6,455 bases of DNA from the NCBI GenBank assembly GCA_934636065.1, contig CAKTZW010000110.1, positions 1-6,455 of the forward strand, read 5' to 3'. Each line of letters starts with the position of its first letter. Position 1 is the stretch's first letter. Shown here one piece after another: positions 1 through 5,628 of the stretch. The position numbers and the translations under genes are program-made. The notes under the pieces were generated by a model. It was given only the letters and a program-made list of their open reading frames with translations. It did no database searches and was not told where the DNA came from. The stretch comes from an uncultured Labedella sp. (GTDB lineage: Bacteria > Actinomycetota > Actinomycetes > Actinomycetales > Microbacteriaceae).

Positions 1-2252
1 GTCCACCGGATGATCGGGAGGTACGCGCGTTGCAGGAGGGTCGGGTGCTCGACGTCCTCGTCGACGACGGACTCACCACGGCGGGCGCGCCGGCTGGCCG
101 GGGCCGCTGCGCTCACGAGCACGGGCTCGGATTCCGAGTGGGCGACGGGCTCGCGCGCGGGCTGCTGCACCGGTGCGGGCGTGTCGGCTTCGGGGGTCGG
201 TTCGGCCGCGCGGGCCGCCTCCGCCTCGGGGGCCGACTCGTCGACGACCGAGACCGGTTCCGGGTCGGCGTTCACGTCCGGCTCCGGATCGGCGGCCGGC
301 TGGGTCTCGGCGACCGACTCCGTCTCAGTGACCGACTCCGTCTCGGCGACCGACTGGGACGCGGACCCGGCGTCGATGATCCACCGTGGCTCCACGATCG
401 CGGGCGCGGCGGTGACCCCGCTCGGCAGGGCGGCAGACGCAGGCGGCGCATCCGAGCCGACCGGGGTCTGGTCGTGCTCGGTCTCGTCGGTCGCGCCCTG
501 CTCGGTCGAGCCGTCCTCGACCGCCTCACCGGTCGCGGGGTCGGTCCCGGCCTCGCCGTTGTCGGGTCCCGCGGCGGCGTGCGTCGCCTCGACGGGCTCG
601 AAGTCCTCGGGATGGGCGGTCGACGTAGCGGCGGGGACGGGAGCGGCACCCGTCGCGGGAAGCTCGGTCGCCCGATGCGCCTCCGTCGGTGCCGTCGGTG
701 CCGTCGCCGCGGTCGGTGCCGTCGCCTCGGTCGGCGCCGTCGCCTTCCGCGGCTTCGGCGCCCGCAGGAACCAGTACGCGAGCACCGGCACGATCGTGAG
801 CGACACGAGCAGCGACGCGAGCAGAGCGATCGTCACGGTGAGGGCGAAGGGACGGAACAGCTCCCCCGAGATGTCGCCGACGAACGCGAGGGGCAGGAAT
901 ACGGCGACCGTCGTGGTCGTCGACGCCGTGATCGCTCCGGCGACCTCACGGACGGCGCGCAGGATCGCGCCGGCGCGTCCGTCCGCGCCGCTCTCCCGGC
1001 CGACGATCGCGAGGTGCCGCTTGATGTTCTCGATGACGACGATCGAGTCGTCGACGACGCGTCCGATCGCGATCGTGAGCCCGCCGAGGGTGATGATGTT
1101 GAGCGTGTAGCCCGTCGCCTGCATGCCGATGAACGTGATGAGCACGGAGGTCGGGATGGAGATCGCGGTCACGAGCGTCGCGCGGACGGACAGCAGGAAC
1201 ACGAGGATGACGATCACGGCGAAGCCGAGTCCGAGCAGACCCTCGGTCGCGAGGGCCTCGATCGACTGCTGGATGTAGGGGGCCTGATCGAACACGATGG
1301 TGAGCGTCGTGTCGCTCCCGAGCGCCTCCTCGAGGTCGGGGATCAGCGCGCGGACCGCGTTCGACACGTCGACGGTGTTCGCGTCCGGCAGCTTCGTCAC
1401 CGCGATCGTGAGGGCAGTCTCGCCGTCGACGCGTGAGATGGAGGTGACGGGGTTGTCCGTGAGCTCGACGCTCGCGACGTCGCCGATGGTGAGGGGAGCG
1501 CCCGCCGCCGTCTGACCGACGAGCGGGATGCCGGCGACGACGTCGACGCTCTCGAGGCGCGAGCCCGCCTGCACCGCGAGAGTCCGGCCGTCCTCGGTGA
1601 GCTCGCCGGCCGGGATGAGCACGCCGTTCTGGTCGAGCGCGTCGGAGATGTCGGTCTGGCTCAGTCCCGCCGCGAGCAGCTGCGCCTGATCGGGCACGAT
1701 CGTGACGCGCTGCCCGGTCTCGCCCGACAGCGACGCGTCACGGACGCCGTCCAGCTCGCGGATGTCGGAGAGCACCGACGCGTTGATGGCGGCCGAGAGC
1801 TCGTCGGTCGACCCGCCGCCGGAGGCGGCGATCTGGATCACCGGGAAGTCGTCGATCCCTCCCGTGAGCGTCTGCGGATCGACGTCCTCCGGCAGCTCGG
1901 ACGACAGCCTGTTGATCGCGAGCGTCACCTTCTGCTCGGCGCTCGCGAGGTCCGTGCCGTATGTGAACGTCACCGAGACGAGGCTCAGGTTGGTGCTCGA
2001 GGTCGCCGTCGTCGACTCGACCCCGGCGACTCCCTGCACGGCCGTCTCGATCGGTGTCGACACGTCCTCCTCGACCACAGCCGGAGCCGCCCCCGGGTAC
2101 GTCGTCACGATCGCGAGCTGGGGGAACTCCACGCTCGGCGCGAGCTCCTGCTTGAGGCTCGTGAGCGCGATCCCGCCGAACACCGCCGCAACGATCGTGA
2201 CGAGCGCGATGAGAGCGCGGTTCTTCATGCTGAGGACGGCAAGGATGTGCAC
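1..2252 (-). CDS. HAE-1-type RND efflux permease, N-terminal 750 codons (partial at left edge)
   Basis: This is a proton-driven membrane pump of the AcrB/SwrC type that exports hydrophobic or amphiphilic compounds. The GTG start at 2252 has a GAGGGA ribosome binding site 5 nt upstream; an ATG at codon 9 is the alternative. TM1 is about residues 12-31. The porter region follows, with family motifs TTYPGAAPAVVEED and STPIETAVQGVAGVES. TM2-TM6 are about 338-355, 359-378, 384-405, 437-458 and 467-493. TM4 carries the proton-relay pair D401-D402 (RVVDDSIVVIEN), equivalent to AcrB D407/D408. After TM6 (LAYWFLRAPKPRK) comes a low-complexity acidic Ala/Thr/Pro/Glu linker of about 240 residues. The reading frame then resumes at LLQRAYLPIIRW, the usual entry to TM7, where the window ends. 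The second half lies outside. No adaptor gene is visible, as expected for a single-membrane host. The family call is firm; the substrate is unknown. Confidence 0.93.
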   Translation of the reverse strand, partial: MHILAVLSMKNRALIALVTIVAAVFGGIALTSLKQELAPSVEFPQLAIVTTYPGAAPAVVEEDVSTPIETAVQGVAGVESTTATSSTNLSLVSVTFTYGTDLASAEQKVTLAINRLSSELPEDVDPQTLTGGIDDFPVIQIAASGGGSTDELSAAINASVLSDIRELDGVRDASLSGETGQRVTIVPDQAQLLAAGLSQTDISDALDQNGVLIPAGELTEDGRTLAVQAGSRLESVDVVAGIPLVGQTAAGAPLTIGDVASVELTDNPVTSISRVDGETALTIAVTKLPDANTVDVSNAVRALIPDLEEALGSDTTLTIVFDQAPYIQQSIEALATEGLLGLGFAVIVILVFLLSVRATLVTAISIPTSVLITFIGMQATGYTLNIITLGGLTIAIGRVVDDSIVVIENIKRHLAIVGRESGADGRAGAILRAVREVAGAITASTTTTVAVFLPLAFVGDISGELFRPFALTVTIALLASLLVSLTIVPVLAYWFLRAPKPRKATAPTEATAPTAATAPTAPTEAHRATELPATGAAPVPAATSTAHPEDFEPVEATHAAAGPDNGEAGTDPATGEAVEDGSTEQGATDETEHDQTPVGSDAPPASAALPSGVTAAPAIVEPRWIIDAGSASQSVAETESVTETESVAETQPAADPEPDVNADPEPVSVVDESAPEAEAARAAEPTPEADTPAPVQQPAREPVAHSESEPVLVSAAAPASRRARRGESVVDEDVEHPTLLQRAYLPIIRW
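304..357. repeat. Three tandem 18-bp repeats inside the RND linker
   Basis: Units at 304-321, 322-339 and 340-357 are near identical (plus-strand core GTCTCGGCGACCGACTCC). They differ by two substitutions in unit 2 and two at the end of unit 3. On the coding minus strand each unit reads as a hexapeptide, SVAETE, SVTETE or SVAETQ, so the frame is kept. They look like slippage-driven expansion of a disordered acidic linker. Confidence 0.85.
694..744. repeat. Tandem 18-bp repeats at the start of the RND linker
   Basis: Units at 694-711 and 712-729, plus 15 bases of a third at 730-744, share the plus-strand core GTCGGTGCCGTCGCC. A shorter GTCGGTGCC echo precedes them at 685-693. On the coding strand they give Ala-Thr-Ala-Pro-Thr-(Glu/Ala) hexapeptides right after the basic end of TM6 (residues about 504-525). 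They match the other linker repeat in period but not in sequence. Confidence 0.8.
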
Positions 2253-2351
2253 GGAGGTCCCTCGATACGAGCTGCGACAGCGGCGAGTGCGTGTCCGCCG
2301 GCACCTGCGGAACCGGCGTGAGCGGGCCTCTGGCCACGCGCTCCCGATTCT

Positions 2352-2389
2352 TCCACAGCGCCGCAGGACCGGACTGTGGAGCCGCTGTG
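2352..2389. promoter_or_regulatory. Nested inverted repeats upstream of the RND gene
   Basis: TCCACAG (2352-2358) is matched by its inverse CTGTGGA (2374-2380), and the overlapping CACAGCG (2354-2360) by CGCTGTG (2383-2389). The two pairings are mutually exclusive. The block lies about 100-150 nt upstream of the RND start codon, in the 182-bp gap between two minus-strand genes. It could be an operator or a leader RNA structure. I found no convincing -35/-10 pair here, so the role is open and a chance match is possible in such GC-rich DNA. Confidence 0.3.
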
Positions 2390-2410
2390 CGGTTCTCCCC
2401 CGCGCGAGCA

Positions 2411-2426
2411 CGGCGCTGCGGCGCCG
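2411..2426 (-). terminator. Candidate hairpin terminator after the MocR gene
   Basis: CGGCGC (2411-2416) and GCGCCG (2421-2426) form a 6-bp all-GC stem with a 4-nt loop. It begins 8 nt past the MocR stop codon. There is no T-tract, which is common for actinobacterial hairpins, but the stem is short. Readthrough into the RND gene remains possible. Confidence 0.35.
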
Positions 2427-2434
2427 CCGCGCTC

Positions 2435-3865
2435 CTAGACGACGGCCGCCAGATCGGGCATCGCCGGCACCGGGTCCCGCACGAGCGATCCCCAGGCGCG
2501 CCGCAGCGCCTCGACCCCGCGCTCCGTCTCGGCGAGCGAATACGTGATGGGGAGGCGGAGGAAGCGCTCGAAGGCGCCGTCGATCCCGAATCGCGGTCCG
2601 GCGGCGATGACGAGTCCCTGCGACCGCGCGGCGAGCGCGAGTTGGGAGCTGAGCGGTGCGCCGATGCCGACCCACACGGCGAGCCCGCCGCTCACGTGCG
2701 GCACCTCCCAGCGCGGGAAGTGCTCCGCGAGGAGCTGCTCGAGCCGGGACCGGGTCGCCCCGAGCTGGGCACGTCGCAGCTCGATGACCTCGTCGAGGCG
2801 CGGAAGCAGCTCGATGCTGACGAGCTGCTCGAGGATCGGCGTCCCGAGGTCACCGACGGATCGCGCGACGACGAGCTTGCGGATCGTCGCACGATCGGCT
2901 CGGATCCAGCCGATGCGCAAGCCGCCCCACACGGTCTTGCCGAGCGAACCGATCGTGATGATGCGGGCACCCTCGGTGTTGTCGGCGGCGAACGGGCGGT
3001 GCGGCTCGCTCCGATCGATCGACAGGTCCGCCGTCGTCTCGTCGATCACGAGCACCGTGCCGGTGCGAGCGGCGGAACGTCGGACCGTCGCGCGCATCCG
3101 CTCGGTCATCGACGCTCCCGTGGGATTGTGGAAGTCGGGCATGAGGTAGGCGAGCACGGGGTTCGTGCGCTCGAACGCCTGTGTCACCTCGGCCTCGTCC
3201 CACCCGTGGTCGCTCGTGACGGTGACAGGGACGAGTCGCGCCCCCACGGTGCGGAGCGCGTCGTGCGCGTGCGGGTAGCTCGGCATCTCGAGCAGCGCCC
3301 GGTCACCGCGCGCCACCATCGTGCGGGCCAGCAGGCCGATCGCGTGCTGGGCTCCGAGCGTCACCATGATCTCGTCGGGCGACGTGGGCAGCCCCTGCTC
3401 GCTGTAGCGTTCCGCGATCGCGCGCCGCAGCTCGGGGAGGCCGACCGGGTCGTAGTCGAACTCGGCGATGTAGCGGGGCAGCCGGGCGGCGGCCGCCACC
3501 GACGCCTCCGTCACGAGCGCGGAGGCCGGCATCGCCGCCTTGCTGAAGTCGAGCGCGCCGTGCTCCCGCACCGGCACGACCGCGGGAGAGGCGCCCGGGA
3601 GCCGAGCGACGCTCCCGGAGCCACGAAGGCTGTCGAGGTAGCCGCCCTCCCGCAACTCGCGATAGGCGGCCGTGACGGTGGTGCGGCTGAGCCCGAGCCG
3701 TTCGGCGAGGTCGCGCTCCGCGGGCAGTCGGGTGTCGCTCGGGACCCGGCCGTCGAGGATGAGCAATCGGACCCGGTCGGCGAGGCTGCGGTACGCGGCA
3801 TCCGGGCCCCGCCAGTCGCCGAGGAGCGCGGCGAGAGCCCGCGCGGTGATGTGGACGTCGGCCAT
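2435..3865 (-). CDS. yczR: MocR/GntR-family regulator with PLP-aminotransferase-like domain (YczR type)
   Basis: This is a 476-residue transcription factor, usual length for MocR proteins. Residues about 22-88 form a GntR winged helix-turn-helix: RLPAERDLAERLGLSRTTV is the recognition region and GYLDSLRGSGSV the wing. A short linker (about 89-105) leads to a fold-type I aminotransferase domain. Its PLP-site residues all look intact: Y197, N247 in HNPTG, D275 in VIDE, Schiff-base K310 in SLGKTVWGGLRIGW, and R437 in FLRLP. Proteins of this group bind DNA and sense PLP or a PLP adduct; catalysis is usually not their role. The gene is divergent from a yczE gene across 62 bp, which is the described YczR-YczE arrangement. 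It therefore most likely controls yczE and itself. The ATG at 3865 has no Shine-Dalgarno, so a leaderless mRNA is plausible. The effector is unknown. Confidence 0.93.
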   Translation of the reverse strand: MADVHITARALAALLGDWRGPDAAYRSLADRVRLLILDGRVPSDTRLPAERDLAERLGLSRTTVTAAYRELREGGYLDSLRGSGSVARLPGASPAVVPVREHGALDFSKAAMPASALVTEASVAAAARLPRYIAEFDYDPVGLPELRRAIAERYSEQGLPTSPDEIMVTLGAQHAIGLLARTMVARGDRALLEMPSYPHAHDALRTVGARLVPVTVTSDHGWDEAEVTQAFERTNPVLAYLMPDFHNPTGASMTERMRATVRRSAARTGTVLVIDETTADLSIDRSEPHRPFAADNTEGARIITIGSLGKTVWGGLRIGWIRADRATIRKLVVARSVGDLGTPILEQLVSIELLPRLDEVIELRRAQLGATRSRLEQLLAEHFPRWEVPHVSGGLAVWVGIGAPLSSQLALAARSQGLVIAAGPRFGIDGAFERFLRLPITYSLAETERGVEALRRAWGSLVRDPVPAMPDLAAVV

Positions 3866-3927
3866 CCGGTCACCATAGTCACATTGGACTCTTGATCGAA
3901 AGCCAAAATCGGAATTGGATACTCATC
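3866..3927. promoter_or_regulatory. Divergent yczR-yczE control region with paired ATTGGA repeats
   Basis: ATTGGACTC (3883-3891) and ATTGGATACTC (3914-3924) are direct repeats 31 bp apart, about three helical turns. A CCAA (3903-3906) lies between them in the opposite orientation. MocR dimers are known to bind spaced direct or mixed repeats, so these are the best operator candidates. The second repeat overlaps a GATACT -10-like hexamer (3918-3923) just before the yczE ATG. A TATGGT hexamer on the minus strand (3877-3872) ends 6 nt before the MocR ATG. The region is clearly more AT-rich than its flanks. The operator and promoter assignments are inferred. Confidence 0.5.
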
Positions 3928-4611
3928 ATGGCCCGCCGCATCGCCCAGCTCCTCGTCGGACTCGTCCTCTACGGCATCGCCGGCTCCCTAATGATCCGAG
4001 CGGTCCTCGGCGTCGACCCGTGGACGGTGCTCGCGCAGGGGCTCTCCGTGCGCACGGTCCTCGGCATCGGCGTGCTCACGAACCTCATCGGCGTCGCCGT
4101 GCTGCTGCTCTGGATCCCCCTCCGCCAGAAGCCCGGTGTGGGCACGGTGCTCAACATCCTCATCATCGGCCCGTCGATCGAGCTCGGACTCTGGCTCGTT
4201 CCGCCGATCACCGTCCTCTGGGCGCAGATCCTCGTCTTCGCTGCGGGTCTCGTCCTGCTCGCCGTCGCGAGCGGCCTCTACATCGGCGCCCGCATGGGCC
4301 CCGGGCCGCGCGACGGCCTCATGACCGGCCTCCACCGGCGGTTCGGGGTGCCGATCTGGGTCGCACGCACGTCCGTGGAGGTCGCGGTGCTCACGATCGG
4401 CTGGATCCTCGGGGGCAACGTCGGGTTCGGCACTGTCGCGTTCGCGCTCCTCATCGGACCGCTGTGCAACATCACGCTCCCGCTGTTCGCGATCCCCGCG
4501 CCGTCGGTCCCGGCCGCGACCGCCACCGCCACCACCACCGCCGAGACCTCCGCCCGCGACGAACCGACGCCCACCGCGCCGGTCCCCACGGCCACCCCGC
4601 CGGGGATGTGA
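3928..4611 (+). CDS. yczE: YczE-family integral membrane protein
   Basis: This 227-residue membrane protein is of the YczE/YitT-like family, with about six hydrophobic segments near residues 5-27, 44-64, 72-92, 97-119, 145-163 and 166-189. Family-like motifs are LGVDPWTVLAQGLS (27-40) after TM1 and GARMGPGPRDGLMTGL (120-135) before TM5. The tail from about 190 is a polar Ala/Thr/Pro run, probably disordered. The biochemical function of YczE proteins is not established; a transport-like role is often assumed. I chose the ATG at 3928. An in-frame TTG at 3892 would add 12 polar residues, but it lies in the control region and lacks a ribosome binding site. There is no clear Shine-Dalgarno before the ATG either, so translation may be leaderless. 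The divergent MocR gene is the likely regulator. A strong terminator follows the stop by 2 nt. Confidence 0.88.
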   Translation: MARRIAQLLVGLVLYGIAGSLMIRAVLGVDPWTVLAQGLSVRTVLGIGVLTNLIGVAVLLLWIPLRQKPGVGTVLNILIIGPSIELGLWLVPPITVLWAQILVFAAGLVLLAVASGLYIGARMGPGPRDGLMTGLHRRFGVPIWVARTSVEVAVLTIGWILGGNVGFGTVAFALLIGPLCNITLPLFAIPAPSVPAATATATTTAETSARDEPTPTAPVPTATPPGM

Positions 4612-4613
4612 CA

Positions 4614-4640
4614 GAGGGAGGGCGCGACGCGCCCTCCCTC
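4614..4640. terminator. Strong 12-bp hairpin after yczE
   Basis: Bases 4614-4625 (GAGGGAGGGCGC) pair perfectly with 4629-4640 (GCGCCCTCCCTC) around a 3-nt loop, starting 2 nt after the yczE stop. There is no T-tract, but the stem is very stable. Being perfectly symmetric, it could also stop minus-strand transcription arriving from the MerR gene. Confidence 0.78.
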
Positions 4641-4656
4641 CCCCGCCCCGACCGAG

Positions 4657-4688
4657 GATCGCGGCAGCCCGCCGCGTCCGCCGCGATC
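4657..4688 (-). terminator. Hairpin at the end of the MerR gene
   Basis: GATCGCGGC (4657-4665) and GCCGCGATC (4680-4688) form a perfect 9-bp stem with a 14-nt loop. The stem begins within the TGA stop codon of the MerR gene (4689-4687). With the hairpin at 4614-4640 it gives the convergent junction two separate stem-loops. It lacks a T-tract. Confidence 0.6.
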
Positions 4689-5493
4689 AGAGGTGGACGT
4701 CGGCGTAGGCCGTGAGCGCATCCCGCACGAAGGTCGCGCCCTCCGGGCCGCCGTAGTTCGCCGCGAAGCGCTCATCCGCGACGTACAGCTCGCCGAGTCC
4801 CGTGATGTACTCCTTCACGCGAGCACCCCCGGCGCCCGGCGTGCCGGGGATCGTGCCGAGCCAGGCGACGTGTCGGGCGGCCAGCCGACCGGCCTCGGGG
4901 CCGGCCGGGTCGAGTCCACTCTTCCACGCGGCGATCCAGTCCTCGGCGAGCGCGCGAGAGCGCTCACCCCACTGCATCCTGTCCTCCGTGCTCATCCCCC
5001 TCCACCAGGCATCGGACGAGCTGTAGGCCTCCGCGCCCCAGCGCTCGACCACCTCGTCCTCGTAGCGGGTGTGGTCGAACCCGTCGAACATGTCCCTCGT
5101 CATGGGATCCTCTCCTCTCTCGATCGCTGTGATCGTCCGTCCGACCGACGCGATCCGCCGCGCCAGCCGCTCTCCTTCTCTCTCGAGTGCCGTGCGGTGG
5201 GACCGCAAGGACTCCGCGAGGTCGCCGGGTTCCTCGAGTACCCGGGCGATCGCCGGGAGCCCGAGTCCGAGCTCGCGCAGGACGAGGATGCGCTGCAGGC
5301 GCACGAGCGCGTCGGCTCCGTACAGCCGGTAGCCGTTGTCGGCGGTCTGCGTCGGTTCGAGCAGGCCGATGGCGTGATAGTGCCGGAGCGTCCTGCTCGT
5401 GATGCCGCTCGCCCGCGCGACCTCGTGGATGGTCCACAGCCGCGCGACCTCGCGCTCGCCGCTCGCGTCGTCGTCCCACGTCATCCTGTCCAT
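4687..5493 (-). CDS. MerR-family regulator with C-terminal TipAS antibiotic-recognition domain
   Basis: This 268-residue drug-sensing activator is similar in plan to TipAL and Mta. Residues 19-88 are the MerR DNA-binding head: LWTIHEVARASGITSRTLRHYHAIGLL is the helix-turn-helix, followed by NGYRLYGADALVRLQRILVLRELGL. Residues about 90-127 are the dimerisation coiled coil. Residues about 135-268 match the TipAS fold, from MFDGFDHTRYEDEVVERWG through the Trp-rich helices to YITGLGELYVADERFAANYGG. TipAS domains wrap around bulky ligands, classically thiopeptides. The protein has no cysteine, so the covalent thiostrepton capture of S. lividans TipA cannot occur; binding would be non-covalent. The ATG at 5493 sits where transcription should begin from the promoter at 5501-5531, so the mRNA is probably leaderless. 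ATG codon 4 is an alternative. No target gene is identified apart from itself. Confidence 0.92.
   Translation of the reverse strand: MDRMTWDDDASGEREVARLWTIHEVARASGITSRTLRHYHAIGLLEPTQTADNGYRLYGADALVRLQRILVLRELGLGLPAIARVLEEPGDLAESLRSHRTALEREGERLARRIASVGRTITAIERGEDPMTRDMFDGFDHTRYEDEVVERWGAEAYSSSDAWWRGMSTEDRMQWGERSRALAEDWIAAWKSGLDPAGPEAGRLAARHVAWLGTIPGTPGAGGARVKEYITGLGELYVADERFAANYGGPEGATFVRDALTAYADVHL
5101..5121 (-). promoter_or_regulatory. Internal ribosome binding site and ATG for a stand-alone TipAS protein
   Basis: On the minus strand, GAGAGAGGAGAGG (5121-5109) contains AGGAG with 8 nt to an in-frame ATG at 5103-5101 (Met131). This is the best Shine-Dalgarno in the window, and it falls exactly at the head/TipAS boundary. 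Translation from it would give a 138-residue TipAS-only protein. In S. lividans tipA, the TipAS protein is known to be made from an internal in-frame start in the same way. The motif uses AGA for Arg126, a rare codon in such GC-rich DNA. Confidence 0.6.
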
Positions 5494-5500
5494 GGCACCA

Positions 5501-5531
5501 ACGGTAGGAGTTGACGCAGCGGCAAGGTCAA
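5501..5531 (-). promoter_or_regulatory. MerR-type promoter with 19-bp spacer and operator dyad
   Basis: Reading the minus strand, the -35 TTGACC (5531-5526) is followed by a 19-bp spacer and a -10 TACCGT (5506-5501). The long spacer is the hallmark of MerR-activated promoters. TTGAC and GTCAA form a dyad over 5511-5531 (arms of 5 bp, 10 of 10 ends matched, 11-bp centre with further matches), placed over the -35 and spacer as in known MerR operators. The start site would fall about 5493-5495, at the ATG. This points to autoactivation. Confidence 0.75.
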
Positions 5532-5552
5532 GCGCGCGGCGAACCGCGGCTC

Positions 5553-5599
5553 ACTCGCGATATATCTTGACCGCGCGCAAGTCGAGATATATCGTGAGT
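5553..5599. promoter_or_regulatory. 47-bp inverted repeat built on GATATATC, likely PadR operator
   Basis: Arms 5553-5571 and 5581-5599 match at 17 of 19 positions around a 9-nt GC centre. Each arm contains GATATATC (5559-5566 and 5586-5593), itself a palindrome; the two copies are 27 bp apart. This AT-rich dyad in otherwise GC-rich DNA overlaps the promoter of the DUF4097 gene. ATAT-centred dyads are typical of PadR repressors, which often sit next to DUF4097 genes in actinobacteria. No padR gene lies in the window, so the assignment is inferred. Confidence 0.65.
5567..5595 (+). promoter_or_regulatory. Promoter of the DUF4097 gene
   Basis: The -35 TTGACC (5567-5572) and -10 TATCGT (5590-5595) are 17 bp apart. 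Transcription would start near 5602, leaving an untranslated leader of about 27 nt. Both hexamers lie inside the 47-bp dyad, so a bound repressor would block polymerase directly. Confidence 0.6.
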
Positions 5600-5613
5600 T
5601 CCAACAGCGACCC

Positions 5614-5624
5614 GGAAGGCGGAG
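5614..5624 (+). promoter_or_regulatory. Ribosome binding site of the DUF4097 gene
   Basis: GGAAGGCGGAG contains GGAAGG 9 nt and GGAG 4 nt before the ATG at 5629. It is a conventional leadered start, unlike the divergent MerR gene. Confidence 0.65.
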
Positions 5625-5628
5625 CACG

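Noticed and set aside
304..744. Short regular repeats as a CRISPR-like array
   Set aside because: The units are 18 bp, directly adjacent without spacers, in frame with a coding sequence and different between the two tracts.
10..1436. Long plus-strand open frames rich in Gly/Arg/Ser/Asp opposite the RND gene
   Set aside because: The minus strand encodes a clear RND permease through this region. The plus-strand frames are low-complexity shadows caused by high GC and lack recognisable domains.
2253..2434. A small gene or promoter in the gap before the RND gene
   Set aside because: I found no open frame with a convincing start and no -35/-10 pair beyond weak matches such as AAGAAT or TCGTAT.
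2291..3895. 534-codon plus-strand open frame opposite the MocR gene
   Set aside because: It is Arg/Asp/Gly-rich with no domain signature, and covers a minus-strand gene whose PLP and DNA-binding motifs are intact.
3892..3927. TTG start that would extend YczE by 12 residues
   Set aside because: The extra residues are polar, there is no ribosome binding site, and the stretch overlaps the presumed operators. The ATG at 3928 gives a normal YczE N-terminus.
4693..5514. 273-codon plus-strand open frame opposite the MerR gene
   Set aside because: The minus strand carries intact MerR and TipAS signatures. The plus-strand frame has Arg/Pro/Gly-rich shadow composition and would run across the MerR promoter.
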